Source: Ferroplasma acidiphilum (GTDB lineage: Archaea > Thermoplasmatota > Thermoplasmata > Thermoplasmatales > Thermoplasmataceae). From it: a stretch of 64,000 nucleotides of DNA. Below are positions 17,938 through 27,246 of this stretch, piece by piece. The notes beneath the pieces are model-generated. The model searched no databases, was not told the origin of the DNA, and saw only the letters and a list, made by a program, of their open reading frames with translations. The translations under genes and the position numbers were made by a program. The DNA is taken from positions 1,674,001 through 1,738,000 of the forward strand of contig NZ_CP015363.1 of assembly GCF_002078355.1 (NCBI RefSeq), read 5' to 3'. Each line of letters opens with the position of its first letter. The first letter of the stretch is position 1.

Positions 17938-20900
17938 ATGATAGACCACAACCTTGATAAATATAATAAAATACTTGAAAATAAGGTAAGTGAGTGCTAT
18001 CAAATTGCTGAAGAGGCACGTTCCCTTGGCAAGGATGTTTCAACGGAAGTTGAAATTCCACTTGCAAATGATATGGCGGAAAGGGTTGAAAAATTAATAC
18101 AGATTGATGGGATAGCAGACGATATCAGGGAACTTAGCAAGACCATGTCAAGGGAAGAGGTCTCACTGGCCATATCCCGGAAGGTTGCAGAGAGATTAAA
18201 GGATGATAGGAGGCTGGCACTGGAAAAGTCTGTCCGTGTTGGCCTTGCAATACTTACTGAAGGAATTCTGGTTGCCCCCCTCGAGGGAATTAAAACTGTA
18301 GATATTGTTTCCAATGATGATGGGACTGAATATGTGGATATTGTTTATTCTGGGCCGATAAGGAGCGCCGGTGGCACTGCCCAGGCATTGAGTGTACTCA
18401 TGGCAGATATTGTGCGCAGGGAGCTGAACATAGGAAGTTTTAAGGCCACTGATGAAGAGATAGAGCGTTATATTGAAGAGATACAGGCATACAACAGGTC
18501 AAAGCACCTGCAGTATCTTCCCACTCCAGAGGAAATACGCCTGGTAATAGGCAATTCACCGGTAATGATAGATGGTGAGGGCAGTGAGGAAGAAGAAATA
18601 TCCGGGCACAGGGATATGAGGAGAATACCCACAAACCGTATACGTGGAGGAATGTGCCTTGTCCTCTGTGAAGGGCTTATCCAGAAATCCCGGAAAGTGC
18701 TGAAATACACAAGCCTTATGAAAATGGAAGAATGGAATATACTTGAAAACATAGGCAAAAACAAAAAGGAAGAAAAGGGAGACAATTCACAGAAATACCT
18801 CCGTGATATTATTGCTGGCAGGCCTGTTTTTGGATATCCAAACCGGCCTGGAGGGTTCAGGCTTAGATATGGTAGATCAAGGCTTTCAGGATTAGCTGCT
18901 GCTTCAATTAACCCTGTTTCAATGTATATTGTTGACGAATTCATAGCAATTGGTTCACAGATAAAGGTGGAGCTCCCTGGCAAAGCTGCAGCCATAACTC
19001 CCTGTGATACCATTGACGGCCCGACAGTGCTGTTAAAGAGTGGCGAACATAAAAAAATTAAGACCATAGAAGAGGCAATAGCAGTAAAGGAAGAAGTAGC
19101 TGAAATAACCGATCTGGGAGAAATACTGATTGCCTATGGAGATTTTCTGGAAAATAACAAAAACCTGGTTACATCCCCTTTTACAGTGGAATGGTGGTCA
19201 TACTACCTTAAAGGCGATTTACAGAAATATATGGAAAAAAAGCCTGATCAGTTTGAAGCCATTGAAATATCGAAAAAATATGGAATACCATTGTACCCTG
19301 AATATGATTATTACTGGCATGACATAACAGAGGACGAATTAAATTCACTTATATCTGTGCTTGAAAGGTCAAGGTTGCATGATGGCAATCTCTATATTGA
19401 TACCGATGCACAGGATATACTTATTAAGCTTGGAATTGAATTTAAACAGATTTCCGGTTCGCTTGAAATCGCTGAGTACTACCCTCTACTTGTATGCACT
19501 GGATTTTCCATTGAAAATAACATACCGGTTAAAACCGGATCATACAGTTCACACAACGTTCTTGAAGCTGTGAACCAGCTATCTGGAATAACCATAAAAG
19601 CCAGGTCGCCTATCCGTGTCGGGGCAAGGCTTGGAAGGCCGGAAAAAGCAGGGGACAGAAAAATGAAGCCAAAAGTCCATTCATTATTCCCGATCCTCAA
19701 TTATGGCGACAACAGGCGTTCAATATTGAATGCTGCAAAGAACAAAAGTGAATATTCAATAGAATTAAATGAGAGGATATGCAAAAACTGCGGAAATGAA
19801 ACGCCATTGACGGTCTGTGAAAACTGTGGTTCGGTTACATATAACCAGAAACGTTTAAAGAAAATGAATATAGATTTGAGCATGGTGCTTGAAAGAGCGG
19901 AATCCAGGCTTAACATAAAGCCCGATCAGGTAAAGGACCTGAAAGGGGTCAAGAAATTAATGTCCAGAAACTGTGCTGTTGAACCTATGGAAAAGGGAAT
20001 TTTACGATCAATACATGATATAAGCATAAACAAGGATGGAACATGCAGATACGATATGTCTGATATTCCAATAACACATTTCAAAAAAAGTGAACTTAAC
20101 CTTACGTCTGAGCAATTAATAGAACTCGGGTACCCTGACCGGGAGTTAAATGAAATATATCCACAGGATATTATAATACCGGAAGATTCGGCAAAGTATT
20201 TGCTGAATGTTGCAAATTTTGTTGATGACATGCTTGTCAGGTATTACAATCTGCAGCCATATTACTCATGCCATAGCATAGATGACCTCATAGGCGAACT
20301 GGTTATAGGACTGGCACCACATACGTCCGGCGGCATTGTATCCAGAATAATAGGATTTTCAAAGGTTAGCGGTTGCTATGCCCATCCATTTTACCATGCT
20401 GCAAAGAGAAGGAACTGTGATGGCGATGAAGACAGCATTATGCTACTGCTTGAAGGGCTTCTTGACTTTTCAAGGGATTTTCTTCCCTCAACTACCGGCG
20501 GATTGATGGATGCGCCACTTGTACTCAGTGCATTCCTGGATCCGGAAGAGGTGGACAAGGAAGCAATGAACGTTGATACACTCTGGAAATATCCACTTGA
20601 ATTTTATGAAGCTACTGAACAGGGTTTGCCACCGTCAAAGATTGAGTCCATAATGCTCACAATGAAATCAAAGATTCAAACACAGGGAATATACACAGAT
20701 TCAGGGTTCTCATTTGATACAGCTAACCTTAATGCGGGAGTGCTTATGTCTGCATATAAATCCATAGATTCGATGCAGGAAAAAATTGAAAAACAGCTGG
20801 GGTTGGCAACCAAACTATTATCGGTTGATGAAAATGACGTGGCTGCAAGGGTAATATCATCCCATTTCCTGCCCGATATGTTTGGGAACATGAGGAGCTT

Positions 20901-21180
20901 CTTCACACAGGAATTCAGGTGCACCAAATGCAACACAAAATTCCGCCGTGTGCCCCTTTCAGGAAAATGCCTTAAGTGCGGTTCTGACAACATAATACTG
21001 ACAATACACCACGGAAGCATTATAAAATACCTGAAAGAGACAGAAAAGGTTATGGACGAGTATAATTTGCCCATATACCTCCAGTACCAGATCAGGAGGC
21101 TCATAGATTCCATTGATAACACATTTGATGTTGCTGAACCTGTTAAGGTTGAAGAAACTACACTGGAATCATTTAAATAA
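17938..21180 (+). CDS. polC: DNA polymerase II (family D) large subunit DP2
   Basis: The 1080-residue protein is the catalytic large subunit of the archaeal replicative polymerase PolD. Visible are SGPIRSAGGTAQALSVL (about residues 139-155), IRGGMCLVLCEGL, SRLSGLAAASINPVSMY, and zinc knuckles CKNCGNETPLTVCENC (about residues 616-631) and CTKCNTKF with CLKCGS near the C-terminus. Between them is the catalytic region with RRNCDGDEDSIMLLLEGLLD, holding the aspartates of the active site. DP2 works with the small exonuclease subunit DP1, which is not in the window. No intein is present, although intein insertion in this gene is common in other euryarchaea. It starts 2 bp after the SCP2 stop. Confidence 0.97.
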   Translation: MIDHNLDKYNKILENKVSECYQIAEEARSLGKDVSTEVEIPLANDMAERVEKLIQIDGIADDIRELSKTMSREEVSLAISRKVAERLKDDRRLALEKSVRVGLAILTEGILVAPLEGIKTVDIVSNDDGTEYVDIVYSGPIRSAGGTAQALSVLMADIVRRELNIGSFKATDEEIERYIEEIQAYNRSKHLQYLPTPEEIRLVIGNSPVMIDGEGSEEEEISGHRDMRRIPTNRIRGGMCLVLCEGLIQKSRKVLKYTSLMKMEEWNILENIGKNKKEEKGDNSQKYLRDIIAGRPVFGYPNRPGGFRLRYGRSRLSGLAAASINPVSMYIVDEFIAIGSQIKVELPGKAAAITPCDTIDGPTVLLKSGEHKKIKTIEEAIAVKEEVAEITDLGEILIAYGDFLENNKNLVTSPFTVEWWSYYLKGDLQKYMEKKPDQFEAIEISKKYGIPLYPEYDYYWHDITEDELNSLISVLERSRLHDGNLYIDTDAQDILIKLGIEFKQISGSLEIAEYYPLLVCTGFSIENNIPVKTGSYSSHNVLEAVNQLSGITIKARSPIRVGARLGRPEKAGDRKMKPKVHSLFPILNYGDNRRSILNAAKNKSEYSIELNERICKNCGNETPLTVCENCGSVTYNQKRLKKMNIDLSMVLERAESRLNIKPDQVKDLKGVKKLMSRNCAVEPMEKGILRSIHDISINKDGTCRYDMSDIPITHFKKSELNLTSEQLIELGYPDRELNEIYPQDIIIPEDSAKYLLNVANFVDDMLVRYYNLQPYYSCHSIDDLIGELVIGLAPHTSGGIVSRIIGFSKVSGCYAHPFYHAAKRRNCDGDEDSIMLLLEGLLDFSRDFLPSTTGGLMDAPLVLSAFLDPEEVDKEAMNVDTLWKYPLEFYEATEQGLPPSKIESIMLTMKSKIQTQGIYTDSGFSFDTANLNAGVLMSAYKSIDSMQEKIEKQLGLATKLLSVDENDVAARVISSHFLPDMFGNMRSFFTQEFRCTKCNTKFRRVPLSGKCLKCGSDNIILTIHHGSIIKYLKETEKVMDEYNLPIYLQYQIRRLIDSIDNTFDVAEPVKVEETTLESFK

Positions 21181-21199
21181 ATACAAGCAATAGAGAGCT

Positions 21200-21979
21200 A
21201 TGATAGGGTCATTATTTGTTACAGGCCCGGCTGGGACTGGAAAATCAACATTCTGCGGTGCATATAAGGATTGGCTGGTGCAGAATGACTACGATGCAAT
21301 AATAGTTAATCTTGATCCGGGTGCAGAATATTTGCCATATGAGCCGGATATAGACATCAGGGAATTTATATCCCTGAGTGAGGTTATGTCTGCCTATTCA
21401 CTGGGGCCAAATGGGGCGCAGGTAGTTGCTGCTGACCTTTTGCTGGACAATGTTGATAAGATAAAGTCAAAATTAGAGTTATATGACGATTATTATGTTA
21501 TTTTTGACACGCCCGGGCAGATAGAGCTTTTCACATTCAGGCCGGGAAGCCCGTTGCTTGTAAAATCACTTGCAGGGGAGAAAGCCATGATAGCCTTCAT
21601 AGCGGATTCTATGGTTTCACAGACACCGTCTGGATTCATATCTGAAAAGATGCTTTTTGGTTCCGTGTATTCACGGTTTTTTGTTCCCATGATGTTTGTG
21701 CTTAACAAAATAGATTTAATAGGCGAAGACAGGGTAAAGGAAATAACTGCCTGGGAGGAAAACCCGGATCTGCTATATGACAGTTTCAGGGATGAAAATA
21801 CAGACAGTGTAAAGGATTATTTTTTGAATGTAATAACCGCCCTGAAGGATTCAGATATAATAAACAAAATTGTTCCTGTGTCCTCAAAGGATTCATTCGG
21901 TTTTGAAGATATTTATACAGGCATGTCTGATTTCTTCCAGGGAGGCGAGGATACAGACACAATGTACAAAGACGATTAA
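21200..21979 (+). CDS. GPN-loop GTPase
   Basis: The 259-residue protein is a GPN-loop GTPase of the archaeal PAB0955/eukaryotic Gpn1 (XAB1) type. It has a P-loop GPAGTGKSTF (about residues 9-18), NLDPGAEYLPYEPDIDIRE, the diagnostic GPNGAQ motif (about residues 73-78), FDTPGQIELF for switch II and NKID for guanine specificity (about residue 169). Eukaryotic homologues help assemble RNA polymerase II; the archaeal role is unproven but conserved. It lies 19 bp downstream of polC and upstream of the UbiA gene, and the gene order suggests one operon. Confidence 0.93.
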   Translation: MIGSLFVTGPAGTGKSTFCGAYKDWLVQNDYDAIIVNLDPGAEYLPYEPDIDIREFISLSEVMSAYSLGPNGAQVVAADLLLDNVDKIKSKLELYDDYYVIFDTPGQIELFTFRPGSPLLVKSLAGEKAMIAFIADSMVSQTPSGFISEKMLFGSVYSRFFVPMMFVLNKIDLIGEDRVKEITAWEENPDLLYDSFRDENTDSVKDYFLNVITALKDSDIINKIVPVSSKDSFGFEDIYTGMSDFFQGGEDTDTMYKDD

Positions 21980-22009
21980 AAGTATTATTAATAAACCTTT
22001 TTTGTATGT

Positions 22010-22015
22010 GGTGAT
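22010..22015 (+). promoter_or_regulatory. Shine-Dalgarno site GGTGAT before ATG 22018
   Basis: GGTGAT is a perfect match to the anti-Shine-Dalgarno 3' end of archaeal 16S rRNA and lies 2 bp before the ATG of the UbiA gene. It supports that start and shows that internal operon genes here use leadered initiation. Confidence 0.7.
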
Positions 22016-22017
22016 AA

Positions 22018-22863
22018 ATGAAGTTCAGGGATATAGCCGAGTTTATAAAACTGGAACATACGCTTTTCGATCTGCCATTTATTTATGCAGGCGCCATAAT
22101 AGCTTCCGGAGGCAGCTATAATTTTGTTAAATATATAATAATATTCATCACAGCTACAAGTGCGAGGGGTGCTGGCATGTCCATTAACAGGATAATGGGG
22201 CTGAAATATGATAAAACCAACCCAAGAAAGAAAAACTGGGCACTGGTAACGGGCAAAATGAAAAAAATTGATGCCTATGCGTTGACATTGCTGTTAATAG
22301 CAATATTCGAGGTTTCAACATACTTTTTGAACAGGGTTGTCCTTGCACTTTCACCTGTTGTAATACTATTCTTCATTGCAGACCCGCTTATGAAGAGAGT
22401 AACATCATGGCGCCACCTCTTCATGGGCTTAACTATTGGCCTGGGCGTCCTCGGCGGTTTCCTTGCAATTTCACCGGTTGCACCGCCATTAATAATATAC
22501 CTTGTTGTCCTAATATCAACGTTCTGGATTGCTGGGTTTGATATAATATACACAATTCCTGATATAGATTATGACAGGGCAAATAACCTGAAAACCCTGA
22601 ATGTCAAATATGGCTTGAAGAATGGCATGATAATATCATCACTTTTCCACATATTTACAATAGCCCTTTTTATTTTCATAGCATTCATAGTCAAAAATAT
22701 TTACTATGATATTTTGCTGGTGCCTATTGTAGCATTGATAATATACCAGCACATAGTTGTAAATCCATCAAATTTAAAAACAATAAGGGTATCGTTCTTC
22801 AACGCAAATTCATTTATTGGAATTATATTCCTTGCCGGAATGATAATTTCATTTTATAGATAA
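22018..22863 (+). CDS. UbiA-family prenyltransferase (candidate MqnP)
   Basis: The 281-residue protein has eight to nine membrane helices and the two UbiA motifs. The first is NRIMGLKYDKTNPRKKNWAL (about residues 57-76) and the second is DIIYTIPDIDYDRANNLKTL (about residues 178-197). The first motif normally reads NDxxDxxxDxxN; here the first aspartate is replaced by glycine, while the later Asp and Asn remain. UbiA enzymes attach polyprenyl chains to aromatic or other acceptors. Since the organism uses the futalosine route, this could be MqnP, or an enzyme of archaeal lipid or haem A-like side-chain synthesis. A second family member at 28182 has the canonical motif. Start supported by GGTGAT. 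Confidence 0.8.
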   Translation: MKFRDIAEFIKLEHTLFDLPFIYAGAIIASGGSYNFVKYIIIFITATSARGAGMSINRIMGLKYDKTNPRKKNWALVTGKMKKIDAYALTLLLIAIFEVSTYFLNRVVLALSPVVILFFIADPLMKRVTSWRHLFMGLTIGLGVLGGFLAISPVAPPLIIYLVVLISTFWIAGFDIIYTIPDIDYDRANNLKTLNVKYGLKNGMIISSLFHIFTIALFIFIAFIVKNIYYDILLVPIVALIIYQHIVVNPSNLKTIRVSFFNANSFIGIIFLAGMIISFYR

Positions 22864-22865
22864 AT

Positions 22866-24839
22866 TTAGAGTACTATTCTCACATCGACAGCAAATGCAC
22901 CCTTTTCGTTGACAATAAGCGGGTTTATGTCCATTTCCTTTATATCAAGGTCAATAAGCATGTTGGATAGTTTAGATATGGCCCTCACGGTGCCATTTAT
23001 ATCATAATCCCTGTTTCTTGATGTTAGCATGCCCAGTACTTTGCTGTCCTTCATCATCTGGTATGCTTCATCCTCCGATACAGGGCAAATTCCATAGCTA
23101 AGGCTTTTTATTACCTCCATATAGATTCCACCTATTCCAACCACTATTGCAGGCCCGAATACAGGGTCTTTTATTCCACCAACGAATATTTCAGCTCCGG
23201 ATATCTGTGCCTGCATGATTGTCCTCGGGTAATTCAATTCGGTAAATGAGCTTTCAACTGTATCCTTTTCAACGTTCATTATAACCCCTTTTACATCTGT
23301 TTTATGTACAGGCGTATCAGGAGATATTTTCATAACAAGAGGGTATCCAACAGCTGTTGATTTTTCCACAGCTTCCTTTGCATTTTCAGCAATAGCATAT
23401 GCAGGAGTCCGTATTCCATATATTTCCATTAGCTGCATTGCTTCGAAATCCTTTATGTAATTTTTTCCCTTTACAAGTTCCCTTGCCTGGTTAATGGGTT
23501 CAGCTGTACGGATTTTTTTTACCGGATTTGGGCGTTCAACCATATACTTGATAGATCTCACCGCATCCTCAGGGAAGATGAAAGCAGGTATGGAAACAGA
23601 GTCCAGCAGTTTAGATGCTGCATTCTGGTCAAGCCCCATTGTTACCCCTATCACACCCTTTCCACGATAATTTACCATTGCTTTTGCAACATCTGAACAT
23701 GAAACCATGGGAAGTGACTGGACTATGACTATTTTTGTGCAGTCGAGGTCTTTTATTATTCCCAGTGCCTTATTGTACCTGTCATAGTTGGCATCACCTG
23801 ATAAATCTATAGGATTCCTCGGTGTGCTCTGTTCCGGCATTACACTGAGCAAATCATGTTTTACCCTTTCAGGCAATTCTATTTCATTAAGCCCCTCCTT
23901 ATCTATGGCATCTGTTGTCAAAACACCGTGCCCTCCGGAATTTGTAATAATAAGTATATCACTGGAAACAGGTTCTGATGACAGTACGATTTTCGCCAGG
24001 TTAAGCATATCTTCTATGTTATCCACAAATATTCCGCCTACTGTCCTTACAGCTGCGCGGAATATATCCATTGAACCGGCAACGCTTCCTGTGTGTGTCT
24101 TTACCGCGGCTGCACCGGTTTTGCCCATTCCTCCCTTTAGAAATATTATGGGTTTGCGCCTTATGACATCGGGCAAGGTTGTTAAGAACTTCTGGCCGGA
24201 TGAAACACCTTCCACATATGAGAAAATTGCCCTTGTTTCCACATCGGTTGATAGGAATTGAAAAGCATCGGTTTCATCCACGTCTGCCTGGTTTCCAAGG
24301 CTGATGAAATAACTTATGCCCACATTGGATTCCTGGGCCCAGTTTAACATATAAACACCGAGTCCACCGCTCTGTGCAACCAGTGCAGCTTTTCCCTTTT
24401 TAACATCGGCAAATGCAAATGTTGCATTGACATCCGGTGTTATGAGCCCTATTGTATTCGGGCCAAGAACCCTTATTCCGCTCTCCCTCGCTATTGCCAT
24501 TATCTGATCTTCAAGTTCTGCTCCATGCTGGTCAGTTTCCTTGAATCCAGCGGTTATAATTATTGCTGCCCCTGCCTTTATTGTAGCTGCATCTTTCATT
24601 ACTCCGGGTACTGCATCCCTTGGTACCACTATAACTACAAGATCAACACTTTCCTTTATATCTATAAGGCTTTTATACGCCGTTAATCCATCAATGCTGG
24701 CAGTTTTATTGTTCACCGGATAAACCTTTCCCGAAAATGATGATGTTATATTCCTTAATATGATATTTCCAACCTTCAGGCTGTCAGATGAAGCACCGAC
24801 AACAGCTATACTTTTTGGTTTAAATAATTGTTCAAGCAT
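22866..24839 (-). CDS. ADP-forming acetate/acyl-CoA synthetase, fused alpha-beta
   Basis: The 657-residue protein joins the alpha and beta parts of ADP-forming acyl-CoA synthetase. Residues 1 to about 130 form the CoA-binding domain (SIAVVGASSDSLKVGNIILRN split at 11-31), followed by two ligase-CoA domains with VAQSGGLGVYML and the phospho-histidine segment KTHTGSVAGS (about residues 254-263). Residues from about 450 are an ATP-grasp domain (GYPLVMKISPDTPVHKTDVKGV). The enzyme makes ATP from an acyl-CoA plus ADP and phosphate, releasing acetate or another acid; it is the main acetate-forming route in archaea. The acyl specificity is not deducible. It ends 3 bp from the convergent UbiA gene. 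Confidence 0.92.
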   Translation of the reverse strand: MLEQLFKPKSIAVVGASSDSLKVGNIILRNITSSFSGKVYPVNNKTASIDGLTAYKSLIDIKESVDLVVIVVPRDAVPGVMKDAATIKAGAAIIITAGFKETDQHGAELEDQIMAIARESGIRVLGPNTIGLITPDVNATFAFADVKKGKAALVAQSGGLGVYMLNWAQESNVGISYFISLGNQADVDETDAFQFLSTDVETRAIFSYVEGVSSGQKFLTTLPDVIRRKPIIFLKGGMGKTGAAAVKTHTGSVAGSMDIFRAAVRTVGGIFVDNIEDMLNLAKIVLSSEPVSSDILIITNSGGHGVLTTDAIDKEGLNEIELPERVKHDLLSVMPEQSTPRNPIDLSGDANYDRYNKALGIIKDLDCTKIVIVQSLPMVSCSDVAKAMVNYRGKGVIGVTMGLDQNAASKLLDSVSIPAFIFPEDAVRSIKYMVERPNPVKKIRTAEPINQARELVKGKNYIKDFEAMQLMEIYGIRTPAYAIAENAKEAVEKSTAVGYPLVMKISPDTPVHKTDVKGVIMNVEKDTVESSFTELNYPRTIMQAQISGAEIFVGGIKDPVFGPAIVVGIGGIYMEVIKSLSYGICPVSEDEAYQMMKDSKVLGMLTSRNRDYDINGTVRAISKLSNMLIDLDIKEMDINPLIVNEKGAFAVDVRIVL

Positions 24840-24890
24840 AAACTATTATATTCAATATACTTAAAACAGTTTCTAATTGCCGGTATATAA

Positions 24891-25466
24891 TCATACCGGA
24901 TAATACTGTTCCAGATCCCTCGTGTCGGTAACATCCACGAACTGGCTTATCATTTCCAGACTCTGGAAGTACAATCTTTCAGAATATGTGGATGTAATAT
25001 CAGATACAACTATAGTATTGTACTCCCTGATATTTGCGTTAGCTGAACTTATGAATATATCAGTATCGGTGAAGAATCCTCCGAGAAAGATTGATCTCCT
25101 TCCGGTTTTGCTTATTTCTTCTTCCAGGCTACTCCTGTAGAATATATCTTCCTTCCATGTTTTTACTGTATTATTTACCTTTATTTTTTTATTAAATTCC
25201 TCGATAAAACCTTTATCGTAATCCGATGGGGGCGCCATATTTTTCATCCTGTTTTCCTCCTTGCGGGTCCGGAGTTTAAGAAGTTCTGGATTTTCCACAG
25301 TGTAATCCAATTCCCTTTCTGTGAATATAACTGGAACTCTATATTTATCGATGAAATTGTTAATGTAATCCATTCCCATTAAAAACTCCATCTTGCTGAA
25401 GCAATTCCGGAAAAACTCTGTATTGTAGTTGACAAGTACTATAATGGAATCATCGGGTTTAATCAT
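24891..25466 (-). CDS. Isochorismatase-like cysteine hydrolase family protein lacking catalytic residues
   Basis: The 191-residue protein follows the isochorismatase-like fold: IIVLVNYNTEFF at residues 8-19, a central PVIFTERELDY strand, VKTWKEDIFYRS, and GGFFTDTDIFISSANA near residue 140. Active members need an Asp-Lys-Cys triad. Here the first-strand Asp is Asn (about residue 13), and the position of the nucleophile Cys, usually in TDVCV, holds Asp (TDTDIF). A lysine remains in VKTWK. It is therefore probably not a hydrolase of the usual type and may be a binding or regulatory pseudoenzyme. It lies 51 bp upstream of the acyl-CoA synthetase gene on the same strand and downstream of tRNA-Leu on the other. 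Confidence 0.65.
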   Translation of the reverse strand: MIKPDDSIIVLVNYNTEFFRNCFSKMEFLMGMDYINNFIDKYRVPVIFTERELDYTVENPELLKLRTRKEENRMKNMAPPSDYDKGFIEEFNKKIKVNNTVKTWKEDIFYRSSLEEEISKTGRRSIFLGGFFTDTDIFISSANANIREYNTIVVSDITSTYSERLYFQSLEMISQFVDVTDTRDLEQYYPV

Positions 25467-25539
25467 GATTCAGTATAAATGATGCATATTAGTATTTTGT
25501 TTTAAAAAGTTATATATAAAATTCCATAATACAGTTTAC

Positions 25540-25623
25540 GCGGAGATTGCCGAGCTAGGAAAAGGCGATGGATTTAGGGTCCATTTCCGCAGGGATTCGT
25601 GGGTTCAAATCCCACTCTCCGCA
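25540..25623 (+). tRNA. tRNA-Leu (anticodon UAG)
   Basis: An 84-nt class II tRNA can be folded by eye. The acceptor stem pairs GCGGAGA with TCTCCGC, with discriminator A at 25623. The D arm contains AGCTAGGAAAAGGC. The anticodon arm is ATGGA-TTTAGGG-TCCAT with anticodon TAG. A variable arm follows, and the T arm has GTGGG-TTCAAAT-CCCAC. The long variable arm and the A discriminator agree with leucine. No intron is present and CCA is not encoded. Confidence 0.96.
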
Positions 25624-25731
25624 TTATTGTTTTATTTCCATGCTGTTACTTAAAGAGCCATACCGGTTTTAACCGCCTGGTCATGAAAAGCTACATCAGA
25701 CACCTTAAATATTTATTGAGCATATTTAACC

Positions 25732-26487
25732 ATGGATAAATATAGCAATACAAAAGAATTCTTTTCCAAAAATTCTGAAAATTATGCTAAAAGCCAGTCC
25801 CATGCAAAGGACAGAGATCTGGATATCCTTATGGAAATGCTATCTCCACAGGCAGGCATGATAGGGCTTGATGCCGCTACAGGGTCAGGGTTTACAGCCA
25901 TAAGATTGGCAAAGAAAATAGGGAAGGTTTACGCCCTTGATATGGTTGACAATATGCTACTTGAAACTGCAAAACTGGCTGAAGAAAACGGGTTGCATAA
26001 TGTATTCCCTGTAAAAGGCTATGTAGACTCCATGCCCTTTGAAAATGAAAAATTTGATATTGTAACATGCAGAAGGGCTGCACACCATTTCGATGATAAG
26101 GATGAATTTGCATCTGAGGCTTTTAGAGTTTTAAAGGCAAATGGAATGATAGGCATAGACGATATGACCGTCCCTGATAGCATAATCAATGACCTGAATG
26201 AAGTTGAGAGAATAAGAGATCATTCCCACATGTATGCAGCATCCACAGACGGATGGATTCGCATTCTTTCCCGGGCTGGATTTACCGGTTTAAAATATAA
26301 GGTATACAGCAGGAGGGTATCCTTTGAACAATGGCTTTACCCTGTTGAAATTAATTCCCCTGAAGGAAAAAAATCTCTAGAGTATTTCCAAAATGCACGT
26401 GATGAATTTCTATCCAGTATACAATGGGATGGAAAATCGTTTCAAAAATCATGGGTGGTAATAACAGGAGTAAAAGAGATACAATGA
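25732..26487 (+). CDS. Class I SAM-dependent methyltransferase (UbiE/Coq5-like)
   Basis: The 251-residue protein has the class I methyltransferase motifs: GLDAATGSGFTAIRLAKK (motif I, about residues 44-61), VYALDMVDNML (motif II), GYVDSMPFENEKFDIVTCRR (about residues 92-111) and HHFDDKDEFASEAFRVLK. This order resembles UbiE/Coq5-type methyltransferases of quinone synthesis, so methylation of a menaquinone precursor is one possibility, but many small-molecule methyltransferases share it. It stands alone downstream of tRNA-Leu, with a TATA-like TTAAATATTTATT about 28 bp before the ATG. Confidence 0.82.
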   Translation: MDKYSNTKEFFSKNSENYAKSQSHAKDRDLDILMEMLSPQAGMIGLDAATGSGFTAIRLAKKIGKVYALDMVDNMLLETAKLAEENGLHNVFPVKGYVDSMPFENEKFDIVTCRRAAHHFDDKDEFASEAFRVLKANGMIGIDDMTVPDSIINDLNEVERIRDHSHMYAASTDGWIRILSRAGFTGLKYKVYSRRVSFEQWLYPVEINSPEGKKSLEYFQNARDEFLSSIQWDGKSFQKSWVVITGVKEIQ

Positions 26488-26587
26488 CATGGAACAATTG
26501 TTATTTTTAAATGATAATGTTTATAAGTGTTTAATGTAATATACATTTTATCCAGTATGCAATTTAATGTGGAAGGAGTGAAATCGT

Positions 26588-27238
26588 GTGAATGTCAAGG
26601 TTAAGATGAAAAATGAAGGTTGTTCCCTTAGCGGGTTATATTCTGAGTATAATATTAATTCAAGGGTCATCAAAAAGGAGATACATGAAGGCCTTCTTTA
26701 TGAAATTGCAGAAATCTATTATCACAATGGGAATCTTGACAAAATTTTGATATCGTTAAAATCCAGCCAGGGAGTAAAAGGTGTAGAAACCCTATTTGAC
26801 AATGGAAATATACTCATAATAAAATTAACGACAGCCGAATGCCCTGTGCTTGGAATTTTGAAAAATTATTCAGAAAGTGGAAAATCCGTTTATAAGCAGG
26901 AAGAGAAAATAGAAGAGGGAAACAATATCTGGAACATGCATATAGCCAGCATGGAACTGGTAAGGGAACTTTCAGAAAAGTTGAAAGAGAAAACAGGAAG
27001 TGATGTGTTTGTTAATATTTACAAAAAATCCAGTGTAGATAAAAAATCCCTCTTTGTTGTAAAAGAAGCATATGACCTTGGATTTTTTGATGTGCCAAAG
27101 CGCATTAACCTGCTTGAGCTCTCTGCTATATTGAATATCCCGCCAACAACTCTGGATTTAATTATACGCAAATCATTAAAATATTTTCTTGATACTGAAC
27201 TTGTTTCAAAGGATAAATCACAAATTTATAATGAATAG
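26588..27238 (+). CDS. HTH_10 (bacterio-opsin activator type) transcriptional regulator
   Basis: The 216-residue protein ends in an HTH_10 DNA-binding domain: VVKEAYDLGFFDVPKRINLL then ELSAILNIPPTTLDLIIRKS (about residues 156-196). The N-terminal 150 residues form an archaeal sensory or dimerisation domain with a single conserved-looking Cys in TTAECPVLGIL (about residue 78). It is probably an activator or repressor responding to redox or metabolite state. The GTG start at 26588 is preferred, preceded by GGAAGGAGTG. It is followed 8 bp later by the NDH-2-like flavoprotein gene, so the two are likely one unit. A paralogue is at 38052. Confidence 0.85.
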   Translation: MNVKVKMKNEGCSLSGLYSEYNINSRVIKKEIHEGLLYEIAEIYYHNGNLDKILISLKSSQGVKGVETLFDNGNILIIKLTTAECPVLGILKNYSESGKSVYKQEEKIEEGNNIWNMHIASMELVRELSEKLKEKTGSDVFVNIYKKSSVDKKSLFVVKEAYDLGFFDVPKRINLLELSAILNIPPTTLDLIIRKSLKYFLDTELVSKDKSQIYNE

Positions 27239-27246
27239 AAGTCCCT

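Noticed and set aside
17938-21180. Intein in polC
   Set aside because: The protein is continuous through the usual insertion motifs, with no splice-junction cysteines or homing endonuclease.
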